A stretch of 64,000 nt of DNA, from NCBI GenBank assembly GCA_027924645.1, contig BSBN01000297.1, forward strand, positions 4,216,001 to 4,280,000. The letters are read 5' to 3'. The position numbers and the translations under genes are program-made. Under the pieces are notes generated by a model that searched no databases, was not told the origin of the DNA, and worked only from the letters and a program-made list of their open reading frames with translations. Of this stretch, positions 23,914-36,314 are shown in pieces (position 1 is the stretch's first letter; every line of letters starts with the position of its first letter). This DNA is from Cunninghamia lanceolata. Its lineage: Eukaryota; Streptophyta; Pinopsida; Cupressales; Cupressaceae.

Positions 23914-26900
23914 TTATGATGCATCATCACTTACTTTATCAGAGTCATGCTCTTCATCACCAGGTGCATCACTTCCTAAACTTTCATCATCATGATGATG
24001 ATGACTGTGCATATGAGGTTGCATGATGCTCCGGACCTGTTCATATGATTGCAAAATTTTATCTATTTCCCCGCCATCTTGAGGCTTTGCTTTGATCATG
24101 GCATGCTTGTGTGCCTCATATTTATGCCTGCTACTGTCCAGCTTGCTCTTCTTGTCTTGCAACGTCTCATTGTACTTCTCCATCTTGACTTTGATTCTCA
24201 TTATTTTATCTATGGCTTCTTCTGTCAAGTGAGCAAGTGGATCATCTGCTACTAATTGGAAGTTGCTGTGTAAAGCGTTGATGGCAAATTCTTCATCTTG
24301 ATTTTCAACTTTTCCTTCCACTTTTCCTTCTAGTGTTTCTAATATTTCTGCCTCAACAGACGTTAAATCATGCAACTTCATGCTGATATCTCTCAATTTA
24401 TTATTGCATCTTCTAAGTACTCCACATTCAAACTGAATGTCTTTATACCATATGTCAATCAGCAAGGTAGTATTACTGTTTAGTACCTATTTATTGATGA
24501 GCAGTTGAGGATTTATCCTCCTTATTTCTCCCAGTATATTTAATACTCTTTCCAGTTGGTAAGACCTTTTTCCTGTCTGCATCTGCAATTTGTCTACCTT
24601 GGTCCTGGAGTTGCTGAGAGTATTCCACCTTTTCAAAGAGGCCTTTACTACTTCCTCTGCCTCACCCAATGTGGATGACATCCATCTCCTGAGTACTGAT
24701 GCCTCATGTTTCATGAGGTCTAATTTATTCACCTCCTCTTGAGAAATAACAGTTAATGGGATTACATGTTCAGTTGAAGTATCTTCAGTATTGGTTAGCC
24801 TTCCTATGTAGGCATGCAACTGAGCAATGTGCTCTTTGTGTTGCTTATTTTTCTCCTTCTCTCTTTTCACCTTTTGAATTAAAGAATCAATAATATCCTT
24901 GCCCTCTTGACCCTCTTGGTCTTCATTGGCAAATCCTAGATCCACTGTGCTGATCTAGAATTCATCTAAGGTAATTTTACCTTTTTCTTTCTCCATCATA
25001 GGTACTGCAATCTGTGCGGTCCTCCTCCCAGTTGTTGGATCTCTTTTGATGGCTGAAGTCATTCTGGCCTTCCTCTTAGGTTTTATTATATTTTTAGAGA
25101 ATAAAGTGGAGACATCAAATTCTTGAATTTCAAATTCTTCTTCCACATTTACCTCTTTCTCCAACCACGGAGGTACCTGATCATGTTTCTCTGCATCATC
25201 ATGATGTTCACCTATGTCTCTTGTTTTTGTCAGCAATTGTGGTGGAGAAGGTGATTTCCTTAATTCTTCTTCATGATGCTCGCTTTGATGTTGATCCTAT
25301 GGCACATCCTCCTATTGAGGAACTTCTTTCTCTGGAGGAGCATCTTCTTGTGGTGGAGGATCTTGTGATGTATCCATATGCTGATCCTAATGATCATGAT
25401 CTTTTTCAGTCATTACTTCATCCTCCTTTGGCTTCTCCTCCTGCTGAGGAACATTCTCAGTTTGGATAATTGAGAAGTCTCCTTAGGTGCTGGCGTTTGT
25501 TCTAAAGCCATTATCTGTTCTGCACCTGTGATACTTTCTTCCTAAACTTTGGCAGCATGATCTTCTACTACATCCTTCTCATCAGCCTTCTTTTCCTGAA
25601 CCTCTACTATAGCAGGTTCTACTGATGCATCCTGTGCACTTGGTGGGATTATTTCTGAAGCATGGCCTTCTGGTTCTACTATCTTCACTTCTTCTGTAGG
25701 TTTCCCTTTGTCAGGTGATCCTGTTGGATGTTTAGGACTTGCATCCTATTTATCTGTCAAATCTACCACTGTAGGATTTGTCACCTCTGCAATCAGTGTA
25801 TCTAGCCCTATTTCTTGGGCTACCTGCTTTGGGCTCTTTTCCTTTTCAGCTTCCACTTGCTTCATCTCCTCAAGTATTGTTTGAACTATTGGAGTCTTAT
25901 GAGGGGTCATTTGTGTACCTGCAGCAAGGGTTTCCATCTTTTGTGAAGATACCTCCTTCACAACCTCATCATCAGACAAAGTTATTGTCTCTTCTAATGA
26001 GATATGACCTCCTGGTGAGGTTTCTTTCATCTGTTCTTCTGCAAGTTCAGTTTTGAACTTGACGATGGTAGGAAGTGGAACATTATGTTGTAGTTCCTTG
26101 TGCACTTCACTACTTGCCCCTTGTAACAATGTAGGGGGTTGTTTTATCTCACCTCTCATGGAGGTTCTCAGTTTCTTAGGTGGGGTAGACACCACCACCT
26201 GTGGAGCTCTTCTTTTTCTTTTTATTATCAAAGGAGCCTTTTCTTCTTTAGGCTCTTCCTCCATGAGGATATCCTCTTCATCATGTTTCCTTGAGGATTA
26301 ACCCTCTTCTAGGGTCTCAATAATTTTAGCCTCTGTTGTCTTACTCTTCTTGGACTTTCCTTTTCTTGTCCTTGGAGGGGATGCTGATCCTGATCCAGAT
26401 CCTAATCCTGATGCTGCTGCCTCCTCAGCTACAAATACTGCTCTTTCGATAATAATCCCTTTTGGTTCCTTATCTACTTTCTTGCCCCTTGAGGGTCTTT
26501 TGCTCTGTTGTTGTGGTGGAGGGAGTCTATCTCCCTTAGACTTTCTCTTCTCATTCAGGAAGTCATCATACTCCCCATCGAGAATATCCTGCCCCTTCTT
26601 CTTGTTGTCCACCATAATGGCAACACCCTTCTTCTTCAATGCCCCTATCTGTTCATCAACCCAGGCTTGGGTTAGTTGTATGGTTCTGGCAATGAAGGGG
26701 TCCAAGGATATATCCTCCTGTATGGTGAGGTCAGGTGCAGAGATGGTATCATTATATATTTTCTTTTTCTCATATTCATCTGTAATTATCCTACCATCAT
26801 CTTTCTTCAATTGTTGGGGGATGGGGATGCAATCAAAGGTTTTTATTTGATTCAAGTTAACCTTTGATATCTTCTTCTTCTCGCTTCTGCTTCATCTTCA

Positions 26901-28231
26901 TAGTCAGCCCAGAAGTCCTCTAGGTGCCTTTGATGAATAGGCTTTCCTATTATTTTCTACATCCTGCCGTAAGGATCATATGGTCTTGTCAGTGGAAAAG
27001 GCTGCAGTTTCATTTTATTTAGGGTGACCATCACTTTCTTTATGTGCTCTGAATCAGGGCACATGTACCAGCGAATGGTGACTGGAAACAAAATTGGTGG
27101 CAGCTTCTTGGCATCTTTGTATATTTTTATCATTGTGGAGCTCTGCCTGATGAACTCCATCAGTATCACTGTATCAGTGGGATACCTTGGCAGCATGAGG
27201 GGATTTCCTTCAAAACCTTCAATCCTCATGTAGGAGAAAGTGGCAAATTGAATGTACCAGGCTCCATGCCTGTAAATTATCTCTTGAGCCTCCATGCTCA
27301 ATCTCTTTGTTCTATCTTCCTCCATGGTCCTCACCAGATGCATAGAGAATGCATCATTGACCAGTTTGTAGTCTTGGAGGTAATTAGCTCTTTGCATCTG
27401 GGGATGATGATCCTAGATATGCACATCATTGACTGTTCCTGTGACTTTCCCATCTATAACCAGTCCATCAAATGTGCCTTTATAAGCACAGGAGTAGATA
27501 ATGTATGAGGTCATATAGAAAGCACAATTTAAACCTCCTAGGTTCATCAGCTGCTCATGCAGAGCATCACTTATTAGTTGGCCCCACAGTGGCTTGATAT
27601 CTGAATATAAACACATCATTATTATACCATACATCCAGTCTCTAAAACTACTAGCATTAGGCTACCCTGTTACTCTATTCAGGAGTGCGATCATGTATTG
27701 ATATTCATCATTAAAATCATATTTGAATAGATGCATAGGAAGTTTGGCTGCTGCAGGGTATGTACTATTTTCAGCCCTCCATTGATACATATTCTTCCTA
27801 GCTTGTTTCTTATTGTTTTCGTATTCCTTCTCTGACTTCTTCAGGTCCACACTTTTGACCTTGCTGCCCAATGGCAATCCCAATGTCTTGGAAAGACCCT
27901 TGATGGATAGGTCAACATATATCCTCCCATGCTTCATCACCTACCTGGTTTCTGGATTGTAGTTCCTGGCACACTCGATCACCAGTTCTGGGGATTCCAT
28001 GGAGTATGGAAAACTGGCGGCGTTCCACATCCTGGAAACGAAAACTACATCCAGCACAGGACTCTTGTTATTTTCATCGTTCAACCTGGCCGACCATGCT
28101 TCCAAATTGGTACTCCCTTGATGGGTATCTGTAATGGCACCATACTTAAACAGGACGCCCCTCTGGGAGGAGAACATGGGCCTTTTGAATTCTGCCTGAC
28201 ACTTTACTAACCTCTTGTCAGCCATGGGTGC
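23914..28231 (-). pseudogene. Long antisense ORF of unit E (globular, basic, coiled coil)
   Basis: A single gene of about 1,430 codons broken by stops and two frame changes (near 26900 and between 25740 and 25240). The likely start is ATG at 28225, six bases after a splice acceptor. The first roughly 420 codons look globular and helical, with NYNPETR followed by IYVDLSIKGLSKTLGLPLG, a pattern seen in 'putative plant transposon protein' families; I cannot place it firmly. A basic and proline-rich middle (KKGKSKKSK, IKRKRRAP) follows. Coiled-coil segments fill about 24945-24000, then a histidine run and acidic tail to the stop at 23914. Most internal stops are TAG. It is antisense to the LTR at 30011. 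Confidence 0.6.
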
Positions 28232-28424
28232 CTGTAATTAACCAAATCTTGTCTTACAATGGGTATATACATGCATGCATATTACAATTAACTTTACTAA
28301 TCACCATGCCTACTGTATATGTTCAACATTACTTAATCATATGGATGCATAAACCAGAACTTTAGATTAACCACTCATACCTGACTATTATAGAAACAAC
28401 AGGATGAGGGTTTCATTTACTTAC
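28232..28424 (-). other. Predicted leader intron of the unit E antisense gene
   Basis: On the minus strand a donor CTAG/GTAAGT lies at 28424 and an acceptor TTACAG at 28232, giving about 193 bases. The acceptor-to-ATG spacing of six bases equals that in the unit A gene. A weak TATA-like string is at about 28615-28622 on the minus strand. Inferred from signals only. Confidence 0.4.
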
Positions 28425-28739
28425 CTAGATATGCAAATTTTCTTTTTACACCAGTGGACTTCTGACAATGCTCTTTATTTAGCTGATGATCACACACTTC
28501 CTTTTGTCTGTGAGCTCAATTCATGCAACTATCGCCTGTATGAGGATATGGAGGTTGGTGCTCTGTAAAAACAAATTTATCACAAGGCAAATTTGAAATG
28601 ACGGTGAATTCATCCTTTTTATGATGCACTTAGGATAAAATTAAGGCAACCCTGACAGATTGGATTTTACTCATTGATTATCTGCGCGAAAATGCAGGAT
28701 CTTGCCAGGTGTTCCATCGAGTTTCTTGGTCAGCAGGAA

Positions 28740-29560
28740 CCACCTACCATGTTTGCGCACATTAAATGACAATGGCGGTAATGGGAGCAGGGTGATATCC
28801 ACAAGATAGGGTGATATTCAAAAATATCGGGTCGAGTTTAAAATGATCATCCTGCTTGAGAGAAAAACTATCGCGACAACATCATGTGACGAAAGCACCT
28901 TTTGGTTATGTTTAGCACATCAGGAGGATATCTAGATATATCAGGTGATGTTTCAAAGATGATGATGATCAGACAAACTTACATATCTCTCTTTCGAAAT
29001 ATCAGGATGACGTCATCTAGATATTCGCTCAGTGTATCGACAAGGCATCATGACATCATCGTCATGATATAGGAACAAGATCATGTTCATGAAATATCCT
29101 ACCGAGAGGTAAATGTGATGATGATGTCATCGTCATGTTTGTTTCTTCATTTGTCGAACTTGGATGACATCATTAGGATATTGGCTTAGGGGGATATTTC
29201 ATAGCAGGAGGATATTATGAAATATTGGGTTACTTTGACAAATATGATCCTCACGAAATGCATAAGGCTATTGACGGGTAAAGGTTACTATCACCTAAAA
29301 TTGACGTTCGGATATTCAGACCGCATGATTTTATCAGGTGATATATTATATCAGGGTGACCTTTTATAATATGACTGATGTTTACGAAATATGATCCTCC
29401 CCTTGGGAATATCAGGTTTGACTCAAACTTTGACCATTCATAGCTTTCACATCTTGACGAATATCAGGGTGATGTAAAAGACAAACCTGCATGGATTTAA
29501 ATGCTCTTTCTAAATATGAGGTTTCAGGAATAAAATATGAAATTTGACGAACTGACCTCA
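28740..29560. repeat. Degenerate AAATATCAGG / GATGATGTCATC cluster
   Basis: Short related strings recur at irregular spacing: forms of AAATATCAGG or AATATCAGGGTGAT at least seven times, and GATGATGTCATC-type near-palindromes near 28995, 29050 and 29120. No protein is encoded. It may be decayed satellite-like leader DNA or clustered factor-binding sites. Confidence 0.5.
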
Positions 29561-29687
29561 TGATGATCACTTACCCAACCTTTTCAATGCATGATGATCT
29601 GCATGACTTAGTTTTACCAGACCGCCAGAAAGCACAAGACACAAGCCAAAAGTTGGGTCCCTATTTTGTCAAGTCAAAATGGGGGCG

Positions 29688-29707
29688 TGTTGTGTAACCA
29701 CACAACA
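29688..29707. repeat. Perfect 8-bp hairpin after a G-run
   Basis: TGTTGTGT, AACC, ACACAACA form a perfect inverted repeat. It directly follows AAAATGGGGGCG, which resembles a polypurine tract, so this may be the start of a truncated LTR. No partner LTR was found. Confidence 0.4.
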
Positions 29708-29879
29708 GATAGGATCAAATGGATAGTTGCTTCACTGATTGGTGGCTTCCTGTGCCCAGACAGGTGATCCAGAGGACTATCTGTTGGATGGGGCATGGTG
29801 CTATCGGGGATGTTTACACATGCGACATAGTACGCATGGGGGCCTTGTGTATTAGAGCAGCTGTACCGAGACATGCATG

Positions 29880-30010
29880 ATTGTGTATTAGGGCTACATA
29901 GGGGCATCCTATGTCAGCTACACTGGGGTATCAAAAATTGTATCATGTCTTCAACAATCATTTTCTTTGACGCAACCCTGTAAACTATGTTGTATCAAAG
30001 AGGGGTAAAA
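29880..30010 (+). mobile_element. Forward 3' internal end and polypurine tract of unit E
   Basis: Matches the end of element B at about 43055-43181, including CCTATGTCAGCTA and TTTGACGCAAC, and ends in the tract AAAGAGGGGTAAAA (29997-30010) directly before the LTR. It shows that the LTR at 30011 served as the 3' LTR of a unit to its left as well as the 5' LTR of element B. Confidence 0.8.
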
Positions 30011-31090
30011 TGTAGACACCCTAAAATGACCAAGTCGTCGCACCACTTGTACTTCATTGAATTTGTCTAATCACCTGCATGTCAACATTAATTGAATAAT
30101 CTAATTATTTAATTAACTTCATTAAATTCTTCCAAACCTTCTAATTTCAACATTAATTGAATAAATTCTCTTTATTTAATTAATTTCATTAAATTCCTCT
30201 ATATTCTTCCATAATTAAATAAATTCAATTATTTAATTAAATCATTATCCTCTCTTGAAAGTCAAATCCACAATAATTAAATAAATCCAATTATTTAATT
30301 AATTCATCACAAATTTCCTCTTATCTACAATTAAATAATTTACATTATTTAATTAAATCACTTGTTCCTCTAAATTTAAATAAATCATGCAAATTTATTT
30401 AAATGATCTCAATCCTCTAAAAAATAAATAAAATCAAATATTTTATTTATAATCTTCTGCTTCTCCATCATGTACAATCAATTAAATAAATTTGTTTATT
30501 TAATTTCAGTTATCTTCCAATTCCTCTTAGAATATCTTGTTAACTCATGTGCATAATCAGCCTTATTTTTAGAACTCTAAAAAAGACAAAATTACAAGTT
30601 GAGTTATCTATTCAATCAATCTTGTTTTCATCATATTTTAATAAAAATATCCTTATGGATTGACACATGTCATGTGCACATTCATCATGGTTATTTGTTT
30701 TATCTCCTCCGTTGATTCTTCTAAATTATCTAGACCGTTGATCGATCTCTGTTAAAACCTATATAAACCCCCCTCATCTCCTTCATAAATCCTCTTCAAT
30801 CACTTATTCTCAGGCATCCTTTAACAATGCTTTGAGCGTACATCACATCAATTGAGAAACTTCACGATCTCTTAACATTGATCTTTGAGCACTTTACTTG
30901 CTTGTTGCAAACATGGTTTCATAGCACTATTGAGCAATCTACATTCATCCAAAGGGAACAATACAAATCTCAGTAAAAGCTTTCATATTTCATTGATTTA
31001 TTAGTAATGGCTTTTATTTAGATTAGTTCTCTTTATGTTATGGGCTTTTGGTTTATTTAGTTTTAATTTAGTCAATTTTCCTCATACACA
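30011..31090 (+). mobile_element. LTR shared by units E and B
   Basis: TGTAGACACC to CCTCATACACA, 1080 bases. The core promoter TATATAAACCCCCC is near 30761. The first half carries about ten AT-rich ATTTAATTAAAT modules. Against 43182-44261 I count about 11 differences in the first 250 bases. Confidence 0.92.
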
Positions 31091-31093
31091 TTC

Positions 31094-31111
31094 TAGCACG
31101 CCCGATGGGAC
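31094..31111 (+). promoter_or_regulatory. Primer-binding site of element B
   Basis: TAGCACGCCCGATGGGAC, three bases after the LTR. It equals the G1 site apart from transitions, including loss of the initial TGG. Confidence 0.7.
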
Positions 31112-33308
31112 CCACTAATCCCTCTTTTTCTTTGAGAAATTGTTTTTTTTTTAAGTACAATACATAATAGCGCAAAAGACACAAAAAATTGCTTTTGGCA
31201 GTATCCTAAAGTGCTTTTGGAGGCACAGTACAGCACCCTTGGGTGATATTGCGGCACTCTTGGTAACACAGAGCCACACTTTTGGTGAAATAGTCTGGCG
31301 CTTCTAGCAGTATCATAAAGTGCAGTTGGCAAAATAGATTTTTCTGACCTTATTTAGTGATTTTACAGGGTTTTACTCACATACCTACCATTGATTTGAC
31401 TGACAAGCTGGTTTATTTGTCTTTCAAACTGTTTGTTATACTTCCTAAGCTAACGTATTTAGGAGTATTTTTTATATTGGAGTTAACCCATCTATTTGTG
31501 ACATCCTTTAAAGATTTCATTGATTCTAGGGTACAGATCTATCATATATTACTTCTTAGAACATTAAATCAACAATGAATTCATATATGGACTTAGTTAT
31601 TTTGATAAAATATAACTTTTTCTAGATCTGAGTCTCGTGCAGCACTTTTGGTTATACAATATTGTGCTTCCGGCAGTACAATACGATGCTTCTGGGTCTG
31701 TTTCAGCGCTTTTGATGGCATAGTGAGTCACTTCTGGTCTGCAACACCGTGCTTCTGACAACACAATGGAGCACTCTCGGTATCACAGTGAGTCACTTTC
31801 AGCTAGACAGCAGCTCGCGTTTGGTCAATGTGATTTATTTTCTTGCTAACTTTTGAGTTTTTGGTGGAACTAACTGACCTGTTGCAACTTGTTATCACTC
31901 ACATAGAGAAAATAGGTTTTTCTAACATGCTCATGCAGGATGAGCATCGAAGAAATCTTGATTTACTGCACTAAGTCTTAGAAACATACTGCCTTCTTAA
32001 GGGATAATTGAACAAATTATTTCAACAATCTAAGTCTTAGGAACATACTACTTTTCTTAAGGGACAATGGACATGTATCTGAAAACACCTCAATTTTCTA
32101 AGGGACAATGGACATAAATGCCAAACACTTTGATTTCATAAGGGACAATTGACAAATACAAATGTGTGTGTGCCTAAATTAGTTGCACCTTATTTTTCTT
32201 ATAATGAGACAATTGAACCTTTGTTTGACATGCTTGCTCTTACATTTCAGTAATTCCTTTAGAAGGGCCTGCTTTTGAATTGCGCTTCATCCAAAAGGGA
32301 CAACCCTAAGCAGAGTTTTCCTTTGAACTGCTATATAAGAGGGATAAGGTGAAAGCCAAGTCCTAATCGACGTTAGCCTTACCTTGTGGTGCCAAACTGA
32401 AAAGAGGTGTACTAGCTCTTTGTGGAAACAATTTTTACATTGAGCGAAGTGTTTGATACTCTTAGTAGGATTGGTTAAATCTTTTAGTAGCTTGTCGCGT
32501 TACTCGTAAGGCATTGGTCCCTCAAAGTTACTAAGAACCATTCTAGATAGTGACTACCCGATCTACCTCCGAACGTTGTGGTAATCATCATTGCAAGGGG
32601 AATCGATTTAAGCCCTTAAGATACTCACCATTGGCTCCCTTGAGAAGAGATAGTATTCCCTTGGCCATAAAGCTCTTGTGACCTACTTGAGCTTTCCAAG
32701 GGGAGGGTGAGATATCCCTACCTATCGTCTCTCACAAAGATACTAAATGTCTGACACCTTTACGAAATGACATTTTTATTGACGGAATATTAAGCTGTGA
32801 GTTGATCTACTGCAATAAAACCTTGTCTCTAGGGATAGAAAGTGCTTGATATTTGTTTGCAACTATCTCATACCTATAGACACATTGGGCTTTTTTGTGA
32901 GCCTAGAACATACACTATCTATTGTGTCAGTCCTTTTTGCCAAACTTTGTTTGCTGTGTTTTCTCTTGCCAAAGCAAATCCACTCAGAACCAAAATAAAA
33001 TCTATCAAAATTTGCCTTTTAAAAGCATCAGACACTACTTCAATGCCTCTGGTATTATAGCAGCTAGCCCTTGGTGGTATAGTAGCTCACTTTTGGTCAC
33101 TGTAGCTCACCTTTGGTATAGCAGTACCTCACCTTTAGTAGCTCAGTCCATCACCTTTGGTATTAGAGTAGCACGCTTTTGGTTGCATAGTCTTGCGCCT
33201 CTAGTCAAACAGTATAGTGCCTTTAGTCTAGTGATTTGTGCATCAAGAGTTTGTCTTTCTCAAAGCACAAATAGAATCCCAGCATTACTTTTTGTCCTAG
33301 TGTAGTCC
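31112..33308 (+). repeat. Long untranslated leader of element B with two quasi-repeat families
   Basis: About 2.2 kb between primer site and Gag start with no convincing ORF. Degenerate strings of the type AGTGCTTTTGG or AGCACGCTTTTGGT crowd 31160-31340, 31640-31830 and 33055-33240, the same family as in the unit A antisense intron. A second set, forms of TTAAGGGACAATGGACA, recurs four times at about 31995-32155. Long repeat-bearing leaders are known in Tat elements. Confidence 0.6.
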
Positions 33309-36281
33309 ATGGTAACCACTAGGCTCCAACAAACTATGAAGTCCAAGAAAGTTGTCACTAGGAAGAACAAATCACCTCCTCACACACCACAATTAGCCCA
33401 TCTCAACATTACTCCCAAGGTTACTCCTAGGACACCCACGGAAAGATCTACCAACTCTCCCAACATGCCACAGGAAGGTAGGGTCCCTTCAGTGAGTACA
33501 ACTCAATATACCACCGGCTTGCCTCTAAATTTTGTCCCACAAGGTTATACTGCCAATCCAGTCCCATCTCAGGAAGGAAGGGTCCCTTTGGTAAGTACAC
33601 CTCACTACACCACTGGCATGCCTCCAAATTTTGTACCACAAGGTTATACCGCAGATCAAGCCCCACCTCAAGAAGAGCGACACTTTGAAATAGGTCAATC
33701 CTCTCAAGAAGATGGGCAAGATCTTGATGAATTCATACAAGATCCTAGGGCCGTAGCCGCCTTTGACAAAATCCTTAGTGAGAACCAAGATCATTTCTTT
33801 TGCTTTCTAGCAGAGCAAGGAGCCAAACTACCTAAAGGTTTTGATCTATCCATGCTTAGTGAGCCTAACAACACCCAAGACACCATACAAGCAGTGTAAA
33901 CCATGTCAACAGTAACCACGCCCTTACTTGAACAAGGCTCACAAGGGAGAACGATTGTACAATATGAGAATCCCCTTTATCAAAACCCAACAGGAAAGAG
34001 GGCCATATCACTGCTTCTGATTCCTATGAAGATCTACAAAAATCAACATGAAACTCTCCAACGTCAAGCAGAGCTAGCTAAGCAAGCCACCTTAGCTCGA
34101 TCAAATATACAACAAACTCCTAAAGCATCCACACCAATCGCAAGTCGAATTTTGGTTACCCCATCACAAATAGGTTTCCCACCAAATTACAATCTAGGGA
34201 ACAACTATGTAGCCATGCAACAAGGGTCTCAACAAATACCACCTCCCATATCATCAAACCTTCATGTCTCGCAACCAATTAGGGTCATGCAATCCCAACC
34301 ACATCATTCTTCTGCGCTCATCTTCAATCAACCTTAACCATCGCAAATCACATCTACCTATGTCCCTCCTCCACTACATTCATCAGTGCTAAATTTCTTT
34401 CACACATTACCTAGCCACCCTCAACATTCCCAAAACCTAACTGTCCAAAGCTATGTTCCGCAATCGCAACCTAATCCAACAAACTTTAGCTTCCCACCCC
34501 CAAATTCTTTTCTTCAACAATCACAAAGCCAACATTCTTACCTAGTGCCTCCCCCACCTCCTCCAAATCAAAGCATCCAATTCCAAACCAATCTCAATCC
34601 AACGTACAACACATACGACCCCAACCAATCATATGAGCCTTATAACACAAATGCCCATAGCTTACACTACAATCTTCCGTATGGGCATCAACAACCACTT
34701 CTAGGACAATAGAAAATGTTTCCAACCCCTCCCACAACGATGGAGCTAAAAATCATGGAAGTTCAACAACAACTATCTGATCTTATGTTTGGCCGCACCA
34801 AGAAGACCTTCTCATTAGAGGAAGTGTGTCCTTATCCTTTTGATCGGTCGTTAGCCATGATCCCTTTTCCTCAAAATTTCACTATTCCCAAGTTTGATAA
34901 ATACAAAGGAAAAGATGACCCAAAAGACCATCTCAGAGAATTCTATCTTGCTTGCTTCGAGGTCTCACATAACAACACATATCTTATGCGTCTCTTTCCT
35001 CATAGTCTTGGAGGACAAGCTATAGAATGGTTCTCACACTTACCCACGGGAATCAAATCTTTTAACGAGCTAGTAGAGAAATTTACCACCCATTTCTCCT
35101 ACAACACAGAGCATGAGATCTCCATGACTGATCTATGCAACAATAAACAGAGAAATGGAGAAACTTTCATTTCTTTCCTTCAACTATGGAGACAAATGGC
35201 TAGCAAATTCCCTTTCAAGATACCAGAAAAATAACTTGTTAGCATATTTGTGCAGAACCTCAACCAAGAGTTATGTTTCCATTTGCAAATTCTTAGTGCT
35301 ACAACCTTCAACGAAATCATGTACAAGGGAATTAACATCGAAAAGGCCCTCATTGCTAAGGGCGTGGTCAAAATCTTCAAAGAAACTAAAGACAATGCTC
35401 CTTAACACCAAACAAATGATAAACCCAAATATTGGAACAAAAACAAAAATGTGGTCAATGATGGGGTTGTTGACTCTAAACATGTCCAAACATTGCAAAC
35501 ACTGCTTCAGCTTTCCAAACCAAGTCAACCTCAACAACAACCACAACGGCAACAATATCAAAACCAATAGAAATGACAAGAGCGGCCTCAACAGAAATGA
35601 CAAGAGCGGCCTCAACAAGATTACCCTCCGCAGTGTCAATTCACTCCCTTGGGAGAACCCATAGAATCTGTCCTACAAAAGCTTTTACACAAAGGCCTCG
35701 TCACCTTACCTGATGCTCCCCCATATGGTGAACCTGTTTACAAAACTGTACAGTACAGAGAAAATGAGTACTATGAATTCCATAGGAGCAAAGGGCACAG
35801 AACCGCATCGTGCATGAAACTAAAGCACCTAATCCAAAATCTCATTGAAGGAAACCAAATCTCTCTTGAAGATGATCCACTAGTTCAACACACGAACAAA
35901 GACCTCCACATGTACAAGGAACCATTCCCTCACCATGGTCCACCTCCTCCTCAAGATAAAGGTAAAGGTGTCAATCATGCTTCCACTTCCTTTGACTCCA
36001 TTGTGGGTCATTTTGAAGAGAGTCGAGTGTCTACCCTCACAATAAAAGGCAAATCTACAAATTGTGCTGTTACAACTCATTGTGGTCATGTCACCATTCG
36101 TGGTCCTACACCCAGTCTCCCAGCTCAATCTGATTATAATCTTGTCGAATATCTAGGGAAAATGCCAGTACAGATCTCTATCTTGGACCTTCTACGGTCA
36201 TCACCTACACATAGAGTGGTGCTAGAAAAAGCCCTCCAAGAGTCGTCAATTCCTAACAACATAGCAGTCACGAATTTCTGA
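33309..36281 (+). pseudogene. gag: Element B Gag
   Basis: Gag of a Tat-like Ty3/gypsy element, all in one frame with pol. The N-terminal part has a 33-codon direct duplication (33474-33572 and 33573-33671) containing VPQGYTA. A proline/glutamine-rich linker follows (33903-34712). The capsid-like Retrotrans_gag domain lies at about 34850-35230, with PKFDKYKGKDDPKDHL and the AIEWFSHLP core. A zinc-knuckle remnant, EFHRSKGHRTASC, near 35775-35815 has lost its first cysteine. In-frame stops at 33897, 34335, 34710 and 35232, with more downstream, disable it. The start at 33309 is the first ATG of the open frame after the leader. Confidence 0.85.
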
Positions 36282-36314
36282 GCTATAGTAGGTAATATTG
36301 TTTCACCCTACAAT

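Noticed and set aside
26350..26850. Plus-strand ORF of 166 codons with Asp-Pro repeats
   Set aside because: It mirrors the Gly-Ser and basic stretch of the minus-strand unit E gene, whose frame and composition are far more protein-like.
22933..29707. A complete minus-strand LTR element holding the 23914-28231 gene
   Set aside because: I compared both flanks and found no direct terminal repeats, no primer site and no target duplication.
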